Shown piece by piece: positions 26,679 to 35,942 of a DNA stretch of 58,788 bases. The translations under genes and the position numbers were made by a program. Source of the DNA: Pseudomonadota bacterium (GTDB taxonomy: Bacteria; Pseudomonadota; Alphaproteobacteria; Rhizobiales; Xanthobacteraceae); assembly GCA_023386885.1 (NCBI GenBank), contig JAEWIX010000006.1, positions 1 to 58,788 on the forward strand. The letters are read 5' to 3'. How positions within the stretch are numbered: the first letter of the stretch is position 1; each line of letters begins with the position of its first letter. The notes under the pieces were generated by a model. The model saw nothing but the letters and a program-made list of their open reading frames with translations, searched no databases and had not been told where the DNA came from.

Positions 26679-27776
26679 CTAGTTGTTGAATCGGAAGTGC
26701 ATCACGTCGCCGTCGGCGACGACGTATTCCTTGCCCTCTAACCGCAGTTTGCCGGCATCGCGCACACCGGCTTCACCGTTCAGCGTCACATAGTCGTCGA
26801 AGGCGATGGTTTCGGCGCGGATGAAACCCTTCTCGAAGTCGGTATGAATGACGCCTGCCGCCGCCGGCGCCTTGGTGCCCTTGGTGATGGTCCAGGCGCG
26901 CGCCTCCTTCGGGCCCACTGTGAAGTAGGTGATGAGATGCAGCAGCTCGTAACCGGCACGTATCAGTCGGTCGAGGCCGGCCTCCTCAAGCTCCAGCGTT
27001 TCGAGAAAATCGACACGCTCGGCACGTGACAACGTCGCGATCTCGGATTCGATCTTCGCCGAAATGACCACGGCGACCGCGCCTTCCTTCTTCGCATGAT
27101 CGAATACCGCCTGCGAGAAGCTGTTGCCGTTCGCGGCCGCACTCTCCTCGACGTTGCAGACGTAGAGCACCGGCTTCGAACTCAACAGGCCGAGCATCCG
27201 GAACGCGCGTTCCTCCTCCGGCTTGCGCTCGAGGAAACGCGCCGGCTTGCCGTCGCGCAGCAGCTTCAGCGCGCGCTCGACCAGATCGAGTTGCTCCTTG
27301 GAATCCTTGTCGCCACCTTTGGCCTTCTTCGACAGGTTATCGACGCGCTTTTCCAGGCTTTCGAGATCGGCCAGCATCAGCTCGGTTTCGATGGTCTCGA
27401 TATCGGCCAGCGGCGCGATCTTGCCTTCAACGTGGGTGATGTCGCTGTCTTCAAAGCAGCGCACCACATGCGCCACTGCATCCACTTCGCGGATGTTGGC
27501 GAGAAACTGGTTGCCGAGTCCTTCGCCTTTCGACGCGCCTTTCACGAGGCCTGCGATATCCACGAAAGTCAGTTGAGTCGGAATAATCTGCTGCGACTTG
27601 GCGATCGCCGACAGCTTGTCGAGCCGTGCATCCGGCACCGCCACCGCGCCGACATTGGGCTCGATGGTGCAGAACGGATAGTTCGCCGCCTGCGCCGCCG
27701 CCGTTTCGGTCAACGCGTTGAACAGGGTGGACTTGCCGACATTCGGCAGCCCGACGATGCCGCATTTGAAACCCAT
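26679..27776 (-). CDS. ychF: redox-regulated ATPase/GTPase YchF (Obg-HflX superfamily)
   Basis: 365 residues, exactly the usual size. GLPNVGKST (P-loop, about 8-16), DIAGLVKGASKGEG (switch II), the NVEES motif in place of canonical NKxD (which explains ATP preference) and a C-terminal TGS domain. It is linked to ribosome association and oxidative stress response. Third gene of the rplY-pth-ychF unit. Confidence 0.96.
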   Translation of the reverse strand: MGFKCGIVGLPNVGKSTLFNALTETAAAQAANYPFCTIEPNVGAVAVPDARLDKLSAIAKSQQIIPTQLTFVDIAGLVKGASKGEGLGNQFLANIREVDAVAHVVRCFEDSDITHVEGKIAPLADIETIETELMLADLESLEKRVDNLSKKAKGGDKDSKEQLDLVERALKLLRDGKPARFLERKPEEERAFRMLGLLSSKPVLYVCNVEESAAANGNSFSQAVFDHAKKEGAVAVVISAKIESEIATLSRAERVDFLETLELEEAGLDRLIRAGYELLHLITYFTVGPKEARAWTITKGTKAPAAAGVIHTDFEKGFIRAETIAFDDYVTLNGEAGVRDAGKLRLEGKEYVVADGDVMHFRFNN

Positions 27777-27797
27777 GATATCCTCAAAATCCGCCGC

Positions 27798-28400
27798 TTA
27801 TGCGGTGTCGTTGTTCTCGGAGCCAAATCCCTTGGCCTGCATCGCCAGATGCACCTTGTTCTGGAACGTCGCATCCTTGCCTGTCGCCAGGAGGCCCGCA
27901 TTGTCGGCGACGATATCGCACAACGCCTCGAAACGCGGCCGCTCCGCCTTGGCGAAATCGTTCAGCACGTAGGCATGAACCAGATCCTTCACGCCGGGAT
28001 GGCCGATGCCAATCCGCACCCGGCGATAGTCGTTGCCGGCATGCGCCGAGATCGATCGCAAGCCGTTGTGTCCCGCGATGCCGCCGCCGACCTTGACGCG
28101 AATCTTGCCGGGCGGCAGTTCGAGTTCGTCGTGAAACACGCTGACGTCACCGAGCGTCATCTTGAAGAAGTGCATGGCCTCGCCGACCGCGCGACCGGAC
28201 TCGTTCATATAGGTCGCGGGTTTCAGCAGCACGACGCGTTCGCCGTCGAGCGTGCCTTCCGAGGTCTCGCCCTGAAAGCGACGGCGCCACGGTGCAAAAC
28301 CGTGACGCCGCGCCATCACATCCAGTGCGATGAAGCCGATGTTGTGCCGGTTGCCCTGATACTTCGCGCCAGGATTGCCGAGACCAACAAACAGCCGCAT
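27798..28400 (-). CDS. pth: peptidyl-tRNA hydrolase
   Basis: 200 residues. It releases tRNA from peptidyl-tRNA dropped by the ribosome. GLGNPGAKYQGNRHNIGF holds the catalytic His and Asn, and KPATYMNESG and HDELELPPGKIRVK are conserved. It sits between rplY and ychF, with short gaps on both sides, as in most alphaproteobacteria. Confidence 0.96.
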   Translation of the reverse strand: MRLFVGLGNPGAKYQGNRHNIGFIALDVMARRHGFAPWRRRFQGETSEGTLDGERVVLLKPATYMNESGRAVGEAMHFFKMTLGDVSVFHDELELPPGKIRVKVGGGIAGHNGLRSISAHAGNDYRRVRIGIGHPGVKDLVHAYVLNDFAKAERPRFEALCDIVADNAGLLATGKDATFQNKVHLAMQAKGFGSENNDTA

Positions 28401-28424
28401 GACGCGGTATCCCGCGCCTGACCG

Positions 28425-29126
28425 TTACTTCTTCTTGTCGGCAGCCGGGGCCTTCGCGGCGCCCGCAGCCGGAGCAGCGGCACCGGCAGCCGGAGCAGCG
28501 CCGGCGGCAGGAGCCGCACCGGCGGCCGCGCCACCCGCAGCGGCCTTCTGCTCTTCGGCGTAACCCGACGGCGGCACAATGGTGACCAGCGTCGCGTCTT
28601 CGCGGGTGATCAGTTTCACGTTGGCCGGCAGCTTGATGTTGGTGAGGTGCAGCGAGCCGTTCATGTCGAGCGCGCCGACGTCCGCCTCGAGATACTGCGG
28701 AATGTTGTCGGCCGGCACTTCGAGATCGACGGCGTGCGTCACGATGTTGATGGTGCCACCACGCTTCACGCCCGGCGCGGTTTCTGCGTTCAGAACATGC
28801 AGCGGAACGCTGACGCGAATCTTCGAGCCCTGACCCAGCCGCAGGAAGTCGACATGCAGCGGGAAGTCGCGCACCGGATCGAGGCTGAAGTCGCGCGGAA
28901 TCACGCGGTGCTTCTTGCCATCCAGCACGATGTCGTGAATCGTGGTGAGGAAACGGCCGGCCTGCAGGCGCAGGCGCAGTTCCTGGTCGTCCAGCGAGAT
29001 GGTCAGCGGGGGTTCGTTGTTGCCATAGATCACGGCCGGAACCCGGCCGGCGCGACGTTCAGCCCGAGCGGCCCCCTTGCCGGCCTTCGGACGAGCGGTC
29101 GCCTTCAATTCCTTGACGGTCGCCAT
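28425..29126 (-). CDS. rplY: 50S ribosomal protein L25 (Ctc/TL5 type)
   Basis: 233 residues. Domain 1 (about 1-95) binds 5S rRNA (ELKATARPKAGKGAARAERR at the N-terminus) and domain 2 is the Ctc-type extension (RGGTINIVTHAVDLEVPAD). The last ~40 residues are a low-complexity Ala/Gly/Pro tail built on GAAPAA repeats and ending in Lys. AAGGA sits eight bases before the ATG. It heads the rplY-pth-ychF unit. Confidence 0.95.
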   Translation of the reverse strand: MATVKELKATARPKAGKGAARAERRAGRVPAVIYGNNEPPLTISLDDQELRLRLQAGRFLTTIHDIVLDGKKHRVIPRDFSLDPVRDFPLHVDFLRLGQGSKIRVSVPLHVLNAETAPGVKRGGTINIVTHAVDLEVPADNIPQYLEADVGALDMNGSLHLTNIKLPANVKLITREDATLVTIVPPSGYAEEQKAAAGGAAAGAAPAAGAAPAAGAAAPAAGAAKAPAADKKK

Positions 29127-29155
29127 TGTGTAAATCCTTGTTTTCTAAAAGTTAA

Positions 29156-29172
29156 AGGCCGCTGAGCGGCCT
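29156..29172 (-). promoter_or_regulatory. hairpin in the rplY leader
   Basis: A 7-base stem (AGGCCGC) with a 3-base loop, about 30 bases before the rplY start codon. On the minus strand TTTAACTTTT follows; on the plus strand GTTTTTC follows. It may be an attenuator or autoregulatory leader; a bidirectional terminator is the alternative. Confidence 0.4.
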
Positions 29173-29311
29173 GTTTTTCTGTCGCGGCAAGCCTCCAGGG
29201 GTGCAGGGGCCGCAGACATGCCGGGGCTTTTAGCGCCAAAGCCTCGAAAAGACAAGGAAATGGCCGGACTTTTCTCGCCCGGCCGCATGGGGACAGGCGC
29301 CTACCGCAGCT

Positions 29312-29572
29312 TCAGTTCGAGCCGGAACCAGTTCTGGCTTCAAGCGCGGCGATCCGCGCCTTCAACGCCTCGTTCTCCTCGCGCGCCAGCCGTGCCATCT
29401 CCTTCACCGCCTCGAACTCCTCGCGCTTGACGATGTCGAGATCGCGCAGGATCCGCTCGGCCTGATTCCGCACGACGGTATCGACCTCGCGCTTGACCCC
29501 CTGAGCGGCACCGGCGGCATCGTTCATCAGGCGGCCAATCTCGTCGAAGAAGCGATTGCTGGTCTGGGTCAT
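29312..29572 (-). CDS. ubiK: ubiquinone biosynthesis accessory factor UbiK (BMFP/YqiC)
   Basis: 86 residues. The amphipathic N-terminus (RFFDEIGRLMNDAAGAAQG) and C-terminal coiled coil (VKREEFEAVKEMARLAREEN) are diagnostic of the BMFP family. The trimeric coiled-coil protein binds membranes and assists ubiquinone biosynthesis enzymes. It lies upstream of rplY on the same strand but 180 bases away. Confidence 0.88.
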   Translation of the reverse strand: MTQTSNRFFDEIGRLMNDAAGAAQGVKREVDTVVRNQAERILRDLDIVKREEFEAVKEMARLAREENEALKARIAALEARTGSGSN

Positions 29573-29741
29573 GTCAGGTTCTCCCGCGGTCCACCAAGGG
29601 ACGTCGTATGCTCACAATGGCGATCACGCGCGTTCACTTCAAGCCTCACGATCGCGGACGGCGATGGCGCGCGCCTTGCCACGGTCGGCTTTCCTTGCGA
29701 TCTTGCCGCAACCATGCGCCGCCCGAGATAAAGAATCCGTC

Positions 29742-30482
29742 ATGATCGACCAGCAACTCGATATCGCGACCCCCGATGGTCACGTCACGACGTTCATCAC
29801 CCATCCCGAGCGTGACGGTCCGCATCCGGTGATCCTGTTCTTCATGGATGCACCCGGCATCCGCGAAGAGTTGCGCGACATGGCACGACGTCTCGCCACC
29901 GCCGGCTATTACGTGATGCTGCCGAACCTCTATTACCGATCGGGCGAGATGGAGCTTGGTCCGATTCCACGCGAGGAGGATGCACCTCTCCGCAAGAAAA
30001 TGTTCGACCTGATGTATTCGATCGACATTCCGCGGGTGATGCAGGACACCCGCGTGTTGCTGAACTTCGCCGCTACCCAGCCGGCAGCCGGCAAGGGCCC
30101 GGTCGGCTGCATGGGCTATTGCATGAGCGGACGCTACGCCATCAATGCCGCCGCCAACTTCCCCGACCGCGTTGCCGCCGCGGCCTCACTCTACGGCACG
30201 CATCTGATGACGGATCAGCCGGACAGCCCACACGTGGTCGCCAAAAAGGCCAGGGCCGAATTGTATTTCGCCTGCGCCGAAGTCGACCGCTGGGCGCCGA
30301 TGGAAATGATCGCGCCGCTGCGTGAGGCATTGAAGAACGACGGCGTCAACGCCGAGGTCGAACTTTATCCCGGCACGCATCATGGCTTCGCGTTTCCGGC
30401 GCGGCCGGACTATCATAAGGCTGCCGCCGAGCGGCATTGGGAGCGGCTGCACGCGCTGTTCCGCCGCCATCTGCAATCCTGA
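29742..30482 (+). CDS. dienelactone hydrolase family protein
   Basis: 246 residues from the ATG at 29742. An alpha/beta hydrolase with the Cys nucleophile in GYCMSGR and the His in PGTHHGF; the acidic residue is in the CAEVDRW region. The family opens dienelactones or similar esters. It precedes lgt by 11 bases, so the two may be co-transcribed. Confidence 0.88.
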   Translation: MIDQQLDIATPDGHVTTFITHPERDGPHPVILFFMDAPGIREELRDMARRLATAGYYVMLPNLYYRSGEMELGPIPREEDAPLRKKMFDLMYSIDIPRVMQDTRVLLNFAATQPAAGKGPVGCMGYCMSGRYAINAAANFPDRVAAAASLYGTHLMTDQPDSPHVVAKKARAELYFACAEVDRWAPMEMIAPLREALKNDGVNAEVELYPGTHHGFAFPARPDYHKAAAERHWERLHALFRRHLQS

Positions 30483-30493
30483 CCGGCGCGTCG

Positions 30494-31342
30494 ATGCCTG
30501 CGCTCACGATTGCCTTTCCCGTTTTCGATCCGGTCGCGATCTCGATCGGGCCGTTCGTCATCCGCTGGTATGCGCTGGCCTATATCGGCGGCATCGTGCT
30601 CGGCTGGATCTACGCGCGCGCCGTCATTCGCCGCCCGCAATTGTGGGGTGGGCAATCGCCGATCACGCTGATCCAGATGGACGATTTCATCCTGTGGGTG
30701 ACGCTCGGCATCATTCTCGGCGGCCGCACCGGCTACGTGCTGTTCTACAACCTCGATTTCTTCATGCAGCATCCGGTGAAGATTCTCGAACTGTGGGAAG
30801 GCGGCATGTCGTTCCACGGCGGCTTCCTCGGCTGCGTCGTCGCGGTGATGGCATTCGGCTGGAAGCGCAACGTCTTGATCCCGTCGCTCGGCGACATCAC
30901 CTGCGCGGTGGGACCGATCGGCCTGTTTCTCGGGCGCATCGCCAACTTCATCAACAGTGAATTGTGGGGACGCGCCGCCGACCCCAGCCTGCCGTGGGCG
31001 ATGGTGTTTCCCAATGGTGGGCCGCTGCCGCGCCACCCGAGCCAACTCTACGAGGCCGGGCTTGAGGGTATTGCGCTGTTCGTCATCCTCGCACTGATGA
31101 TCCGCGCCGGGGCATTGAAGCGCCCCGGCCTGATCCTCGGCAGTTTCATTACGCTGTATGGCCTCGCACGCATCACCGGCGAGTTCTTCCGCGAACCCGA
31201 TCCGCAACTCGGCTTCCTCTGGGGCGGCCTGACCATGGGCATGCTGCTGTCGGTACCGATGGTGCTTGCGGGTATCGCCATCATCGCAACCGCGTTGCGC
31301 CGCAAGCCGGCGTCACAACCCACCACACAAGGTGCGCCGTGA
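30494..31342 (+). CDS. lgt: prolipoprotein diacylglyceryl transferase
   Basis: 282 residues. It attaches diacylglycerol to the lipobox cysteine of prolipoproteins at the inner membrane. Seven or so hydrophobic segments are visible, with the Lgt signature GRIANFINSELWGR, GGMSFHGGF and the HPSQLYEAG segment. The ATG at 30494 is the natural start; the stop overlaps the next gene (GTGA), indicating an operon with midA and pgeF. Confidence 0.95.
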   Translation: MPALTIAFPVFDPVAISIGPFVIRWYALAYIGGIVLGWIYARAVIRRPQLWGGQSPITLIQMDDFILWVTLGIILGGRTGYVLFYNLDFFMQHPVKILELWEGGMSFHGGFLGCVVAVMAFGWKRNVLIPSLGDITCAVGPIGLFLGRIANFINSELWGRAADPSLPWAMVFPNGGPLPRHPSQLYEAGLEGIALFVILALMIRAGALKRPGLILGSFITLYGLARITGEFFREPDPQLGFLWGGLTMGMLLSVPMVLAGIAIIATALRRKPASQPTTQGAP

Positions 31343-32463
31343 TCGACGGGTCCCCGCTTCATCAGGAAATCGCCAGGCTAATCGCGACCGCCGGACCGAT
31401 GCCGGTGTGGCGCTACATGCAATTGTGCCTGACGCATCCGCGCTACGGCTACTACATCGCGCACGATCCGCTCGGCCGCGAGGGCGATTTCATCACCGCG
31501 CCGGAAGTGAGCCAGATGTTCGGCGAATTGCTCGGACTGTGGGCGGCTTCAGTCTGGCGCGAAATGGGATCGCCGCCGGCCTTGCACCTGATCGAACTCG
31601 GCCCCGGTCGCGGCACCATGATGGCGGACGCCTTGCGCGCGCTGCGGGTGCTACCGCCGTTGTATCAGGCTATCAACATTCACATGGTCGAGGTCAATCC
31701 GGTGCTGCGCGACAGGCAGCGGGAGGCTTTGGTCGGAATACGCAACGCCCACTGGTACAATTCGCTGGATGAGGTGCCGCGCGGACCTTCGATCATCCTC
31801 GCCAACGAATATATCGACGTGTTGCCGATCCATCAGATGGTGAAGCGCGAGGGCGGCTGGCACGAACGCACGGTCGAACTCGATGCCGCCGGCAAGCTGA
31901 TCTTCGGCGTCGCGCCGGAGTCGACACCGCAATTCGAGGTGTTGCTGCCGCCGCTGGTGCGCGCCGCGCCCGTCGGCGCCATCTTCGAATGGCGGCCCGA
32001 CAGCGAGATCATGGCGCTTGCGACACGGCTGCGCGAAACCGGCGGCGCGGCGCTGATCATCGACTACGGTCACGTCCGCAGCGATGCCGGCGATACGCTG
32101 CAGGCCATCGCACGCCATAGTTTCGCCGATCCGTTGCAGAACGCTGGCGAAGCCGACGTCACCGCGCATGTCGATTTTCAGGCGCTGGCGCGCGCCGCTG
32201 AAGACGTCGGCGCCTGCGTCCACGGCCCGGTGACGCAGGGCGAATTCCTGCAACGCCTCGGCATCGAGGCCCGCGCCGGTTCGCTGATGGCCAAGGCCGA
32301 TGAAAAGGTTGCCGAAGGCGTCGCGGCCGCGAAGGCCCGCCTGATCGGCGGCGGACGCGGCGGCATGGGCGCAATGTTCAAGGTGCTGGCGATCTCCGAT
32401 CCGTCGTTGCCCGTGCTGGTCGGATTTGCCGATGACGATCCCGCTGCAGGAGTTGCGCCATGA
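31339..32463 (+). CDS. midA: class I SAM methyltransferase, MidA/NDUFAF7 family
   Basis: 374 residues from a GTG that overlaps the lgt stop by four bases. FITAPEVSQMFGELLG, ELGPGRGTMMAD (SAM site) and NEYIDVLPIHQ are hallmarks. The mitochondrial relative methylates an arginine of a complex I subunit; the bacterial target is not established. It overlaps pgeF by an ATGA. Confidence 0.9.
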   Translation: MIDGSPLHQEIARLIATAGPMPVWRYMQLCLTHPRYGYYIAHDPLGREGDFITAPEVSQMFGELLGLWAASVWREMGSPPALHLIELGPGRGTMMADALRALRVLPPLYQAINIHMVEVNPVLRDRQREALVGIRNAHWYNSLDEVPRGPSIILANEYIDVLPIHQMVKREGGWHERTVELDAAGKLIFGVAPESTPQFEVLLPPLVRAAPVGAIFEWRPDSEIMALATRLRETGGAALIIDYGHVRSDAGDTLQAIARHSFADPLQNAGEADVTAHVDFQALARAAEDVGACVHGPVTQGEFLQRLGIEARAGSLMAKADEKVAEGVAAAKARLIGGGRGGMGAMFKVLAISDPSLPVLVGFADDDPAAGVAP

Positions 32464-33230
32464 TGCTCACCTCGTCGCTTCTCGCCGCCGTTCCGAACCT
32501 GCGCCACGCCTTCTTCACCCGTGAGGGCGGCGTCTCCGACGGCATCTATGCCAGCCTCAATGGCGGCCTCGGCTCGCGCGACAAGATGGATCACGTCCGC
32601 GAGAACCGCGCGCGCATGGCGAACGCAATGGGCGTTGCACCGGCAAATTTCCTGACCGCGTATCAGGTCCATTCACCGGACGTCGCGGTCGCAGAAACAG
32701 CGTGGGATTCGACGACGCGGCCGCATGCCGACGCTATCGTCACGCGAAATCCGGACCTCGCTATCGGCATCACCACGGCCGATTGCGGGCCGGTGCTGCT
32801 CGCCGACCCCAAGGCGGGCGTGATCGGCGCGGCCCATGCCGGCTGGAAAGGCGCGCTGACCGGCGTGCTGGAATCGACCATCTCCGCGATGGAAACGCTC
32901 GGCGCCGAACGCAACGGCATCATCGCCGCCATCGGTCCGCTGATCCGCCAGCGCAGCTACGAAGTCGGCGCGGAATTCGTCGCGCGCTTCACCGCCGCCG
33001 ATCCCGGCTATGCAGCCTTCTTCATCGCTTCGGAGCGCGCCGAACACGCGATGTTCGATCTCGCCGGCTTCATCCGCGCACGGCTGGAACAGGCCGGCGT
33101 GCTGATGATCGACGATCTCGGCAACGACACCTATGCCGACGATCGTTTCTTCAGCTACCGGCGCTCGGTGCATCGTAAGGAACCCGACTACGGCCGGCTC
33201 ATCCACGCCATCGCGCTGAACCGCGACTGA
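32460..33230 (+). CDS. pgeF: peptidoglycan editing factor PgeF (laccase-domain, YfiH type)
   Basis: 256 residues. The zinc ligands and active site of the DUF152 family are visible: YQVHSPDV (His), TADCGPVLLAD (Cys) and AAHAGWKGAL (His). It removes misincorporated amino acids from peptidoglycan precursors in E. coli; purine nucleoside cleavage has been shown for other members. Last gene of the lgt-midA-pgeF overlap series. Confidence 0.93.
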   Translation: MMLTSSLLAAVPNLRHAFFTREGGVSDGIYASLNGGLGSRDKMDHVRENRARMANAMGVAPANFLTAYQVHSPDVAVAETAWDSTTRPHADAIVTRNPDLAIGITTADCGPVLLADPKAGVIGAAHAGWKGALTGVLESTISAMETLGAERNGIIAAIGPLIRQRSYEVGAEFVARFTAADPGYAAFFIASERAEHAMFDLAGFIRARLEQAGVLMIDDLGNDTYADDRFFSYRRSVHRKEPDYGRLIHAIALNRD

Positions 33231-33407
33231 GTTGTGCCACCCTCAATTTGATGCAAATTCCACCGCACGCAGCACAGGTTCGCTCACCCTTCACCGCATT
33301 CGATGTGGCTTGCCCTAGACCTTAACGGATTTTAACGATATCGGTGCTGGGCCCGGCGCCGGTGCGGCGGGCGACCTTGCGAGCGCAGGATACCGGTCCC
33401 GACCCCG

Positions 33408-34055
33408 ATGCCTCTTACCCGCATTCCATCCATCCGCACCTTGTGGCGTGCCGCGCTGGTTCTGGTGCTGGGAAGTGCTTTGGCCGGTTGCGTCAGCGAC
33501 GGCCAGGGGCCGGTCGCCTCGCAATCCACGCCGAGCGGTGCAACGGTGGCGTTCGAATCCATCGACGGCCCACCGCCGCAGGTGTTCGACCGCATGGTCA
33601 ATATTCTCGACAGCGAAGCGCAACTGCGCAATGTCGCCGTCGTATCTCGCAAAACCACCTCCGCGTCCTACCGCGTCCGCAGCTATCTGGCCGCGCAGAC
33701 CGTCCGCGGCCGCACCTCGATCGATTGGGTCTGGGACGTCTATGACCGCGACCAGCGACGCGCATTGCGGCTCGCCGGCACCGAGCCGGTGAGCAAGACC
33801 GGTGGCGACACCTGGGCGGCCGCCGATGACGTCACGCTGCGGCGGATCGTGCAGGCAGGTCTGAGCGGGCTCGCGACCGTAACCGGCGGCAGTGCCGCGC
33901 CGGTCGAACCCACACCGTCCGCCGCCCCGCCGCCGCAGGCAAGCGGTCCGGCCATTGCCGCGAACGATGATTCAGTTGCACCCGCTGCCACGCCCGCCCG
34001 CAATACGCTCAGCTTCGCCAGCATGGATGACGCCGGATCGTCGCCGCGACGCTGA
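33408..34055 (+). CDS. putative lipoprotein, unknown
   Basis: 215 residues. The signal sequence ends in a lipobox, LAGC (cysteine about residue 27). The mature N-terminal half has strands including the pattern DGPPPQVFDRMVNILDSEAQ; the C-terminal half is a Pro/Ala-rich linker. Function unknown. The start has no strong ribosome site; AGGA lies about 15 bases upstream. Confidence 0.75.
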   Translation: MPLTRIPSIRTLWRAALVLVLGSALAGCVSDGQGPVASQSTPSGATVAFESIDGPPPQVFDRMVNILDSEAQLRNVAVVSRKTTSASYRVRSYLAAQTVRGRTSIDWVWDVYDRDQRRALRLAGTEPVSKTGGDTWAAADDVTLRRIVQAGLSGLATVTGGSAAPVEPTPSAAPPPQASGPAIAANDDSVAPAATPARNTLSFASMDDAGSSPRR

Positions 34056-34212
34056 TTTAACCCCCGAAAAGCGTTCGCGACGGGTTGCCATCGCCGGGGC
34101 CGCCTTGATATCACCACGGCCGTCACCCGTGCGCCAAATGTCTGGGGCGCCAGCTCGATAGGTAGCCGATATGCTCAACGTTGTGTCCACCAAAACCGGG
34201 GGAAAAGCGACG

Positions 34213-35166
34213 ATGTCGGCCAAGAACGGGGCGATCAAGCTGGTCGCCGGAAATTCCAATCCCGCGCTGGCGCAGCAGGTTTCCGCGGTCCTCGATATCC
34301 CACTGACCAAGGCCAGCGTCCGGCGCTTCGCCGACATGGAAATTTTCGTCGAGATCCTGGAGAACGTGCGCGGCTCCGATGTCTTCGTGATCCAGTCGAC
34401 CTCCTATCCGGCCAACGATCACCTGATGGAGTTGCTGATTATCATCGACGCGTTGCGCCGCGCTTCGGCGCGCCGCATCACTGCGGTGGTTCCGTATTTC
34501 GGCTACGCACGGCAGGACCGCAAGGTCGGTTCGCGCGCGCCGATTTCCGCCAAACTGGTCGCTAACCTGATCACTCACGCCGGCGCCGACCGCGTGATGA
34601 CGCTTGATCTTCACGCCGGGCAGATTCAGGGCTTCTTCGATATTCCGACCGATAACCTCTACGCTTCGCCGGTGCTGGTGCGCGACATCCGCGAAAAGTT
34701 CGATCTCTCCAACGTGATGGTGGTGTCGCCCGACGTCGGCGGCGTGGTGCGCGCACGTGGCCTCGCCAAGCGCATCAGCGCGCCGCTCGCCATCATCGAC
34801 AAGCGCCGTGAGCGCGCCGGCGAATCCGAAGTGATGAACGTGATCGGCGATGTCGCCGGCTTCACCTGCATCCTGATCGACGACATCGTCGATTCCGGCG
34901 GCACGCTGGTGAATGCCGCCGATGCGCTGCTCGCCAACGGCGCGAAGGACGTCTACGCCTACCTCACCCACGGTGTGCTGTCGGGCGGCGCGACCGCGCG
35001 TATCGCCAATTCCCGGCTCAAGGAGTTGGTGATCACCGACTCGATCCAGCCGACCGATGCGGTTCTCGCGGTGAAGAACATCCGCGTGCTGCCGATCGCA
35101 CCACTGATCGCCGAAGCGATCAGCCGCACCGCCGCCGAAGAATCCGTCTCCAGCCTGTTCGACTAA
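34213..35166 (+). CDS. prs: ribose-phosphate pyrophosphokinase (PRPP synthetase)
   Basis: 317 residues from the ATG at 34213 (MSAKNGAIKLVAGN); a second ATG at 34171 adds 14. It makes PRPP from ribose 5-phosphate and ATP for nucleotide, His and Trp synthesis. FGYARQDRKVGSRAPISAKLV and DLHAGQIQGFFDIP are ATP/Mg-site segments and LIDDIVDSGGTL is the PRPP-binding loop. Confidence 0.95.
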   Translation: MSAKNGAIKLVAGNSNPALAQQVSAVLDIPLTKASVRRFADMEIFVEILENVRGSDVFVIQSTSYPANDHLMELLIIIDALRRASARRITAVVPYFGYARQDRKVGSRAPISAKLVANLITHAGADRVMTLDLHAGQIQGFFDIPTDNLYASPVLVRDIREKFDLSNVMVVSPDVGGVVRARGLAKRISAPLAIIDKRRERAGESEVMNVIGDVAGFTCILIDDIVDSGGTLVNAADALLANGAKDVYAYLTHGVLSGGATARIANSRLKELVITDSIQPTDAVLAVKNIRVLPIAPLIAEAISRTAAEESVSSLFD

Positions 35167-35229
35167 CCGACACGCCCCCTCACGCCCCGCTACGAGATGC
35201 AACGGGGCGCCGGGATTCTCGCGGCAAAC

Positions 35230-35814
35230 TTATGGCATCCCCGCCGCGACCTGCCCGCGCAGCCGCTCCAGTGCGTGAAGCGTATTGGCGCAGGCTTCGG
35301 CGACCTCGATCCCCTTGATCGCGAAGTGCTTGCGGAAGAATTCGAAGTGCGTGGCGTGCTCGTGGAATTGCTGCGGCGTCAACACCGCCGAGAACACCGG
35401 CACCTCGGTCCGCAATTGCACGTCCATCAGCGCATTGATCACGGTGCCCGCGACGAAGTCGTGGCGATAGATACCGCCATCGACCACCAGGCCGGCGGCG
35501 ACGATCGCGGTGTAACGCCGCGTCTTCGCCAGGATTTGTGCGTGCAGCGGAATCTCGAACGCACCCGGCACCTCGAACAGATCGACCTGCGACGGCGAAA
35601 TGCCACGCACCTCGATCTCCTGAAGAAACGCGATGCGACATTCCGCGACGATCTCGCGATGCCAGCACGATTGCACGAAGGCGATGCGCTGCGGCTTGGC
35701 GAACCGCACCGGTTCGACGGTGACGCCCGGCGGCACGCCGGGAGACTCGGCATGGACCGCTGCATCGGTGGTTTCAGAAATGGTGGACGTGGTGTCTGAC
35801 AACATCTGATTCAT
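35230..35814 (-). CDS. ribH: 6,7-dimethyl-8-ribityllumazine synthase, type II
   Basis: 194 residues. It condenses the pyrimidine intermediate with a four-carbon phosphate in riboflavin synthesis. VQSCWHREIV, FEVPGAFEIPLHAQI and HEHATHFEFF hold active-site residues. The ~35-residue N-terminal extension and sequence type fit the decameric type II enzymes (RibH2) of Rhizobiales. GAGGA is seven bases before the ATG. An FMN riboswitch lies upstream, so expression falls when flavin is high. Confidence 0.93.
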   Translation of the reverse strand: MNQMLSDTTSTISETTDAAVHAESPGVPPGVTVEPVRFAKPQRIAFVQSCWHREIVAECRIAFLQEIEVRGISPSQVDLFEVPGAFEIPLHAQILAKTRRYTAIVAAGLVVDGGIYRHDFVAGTVINALMDVQLRTEVPVFSAVLTPQQFHEHATHFEFFRKHFAIKGIEVAEACANTLHALERLRGQVAAGMP

Positions 35815-35834
35815 GGCTTTCCTCGTGTTTGCCT

Positions 35835-35883
35835 GGGCATGATCTTGTCCGAAAACCGGAAACCACTTTTCGGGATCATGCCC
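35835..35883. repeat. interspersed palindrome in the ribH leader
   Basis: GGGCATGATC and GATCATGCCC flank a core containing CCGAAAAC/TTTTCGG. It resembles a repeat widespread in Bradyrhizobiaceae intergenic DNA. It lies between the riboswitch aptamer and the ribH ribosome-binding site. Confidence 0.75.
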
Positions 35884-35942
35884 TCGAGACCAGAATCAGG
35901 GCATACGGACCGCCGGCCACGCGCAAACGCGGCCTTCGGGTA

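Noticed and set aside
35183..35209. CGCCCCG/CGGGGCG stem between prs and ribH
   Set aside because: Only seven pairs with a 13-base loop and no T-run; too weak to call a terminator.
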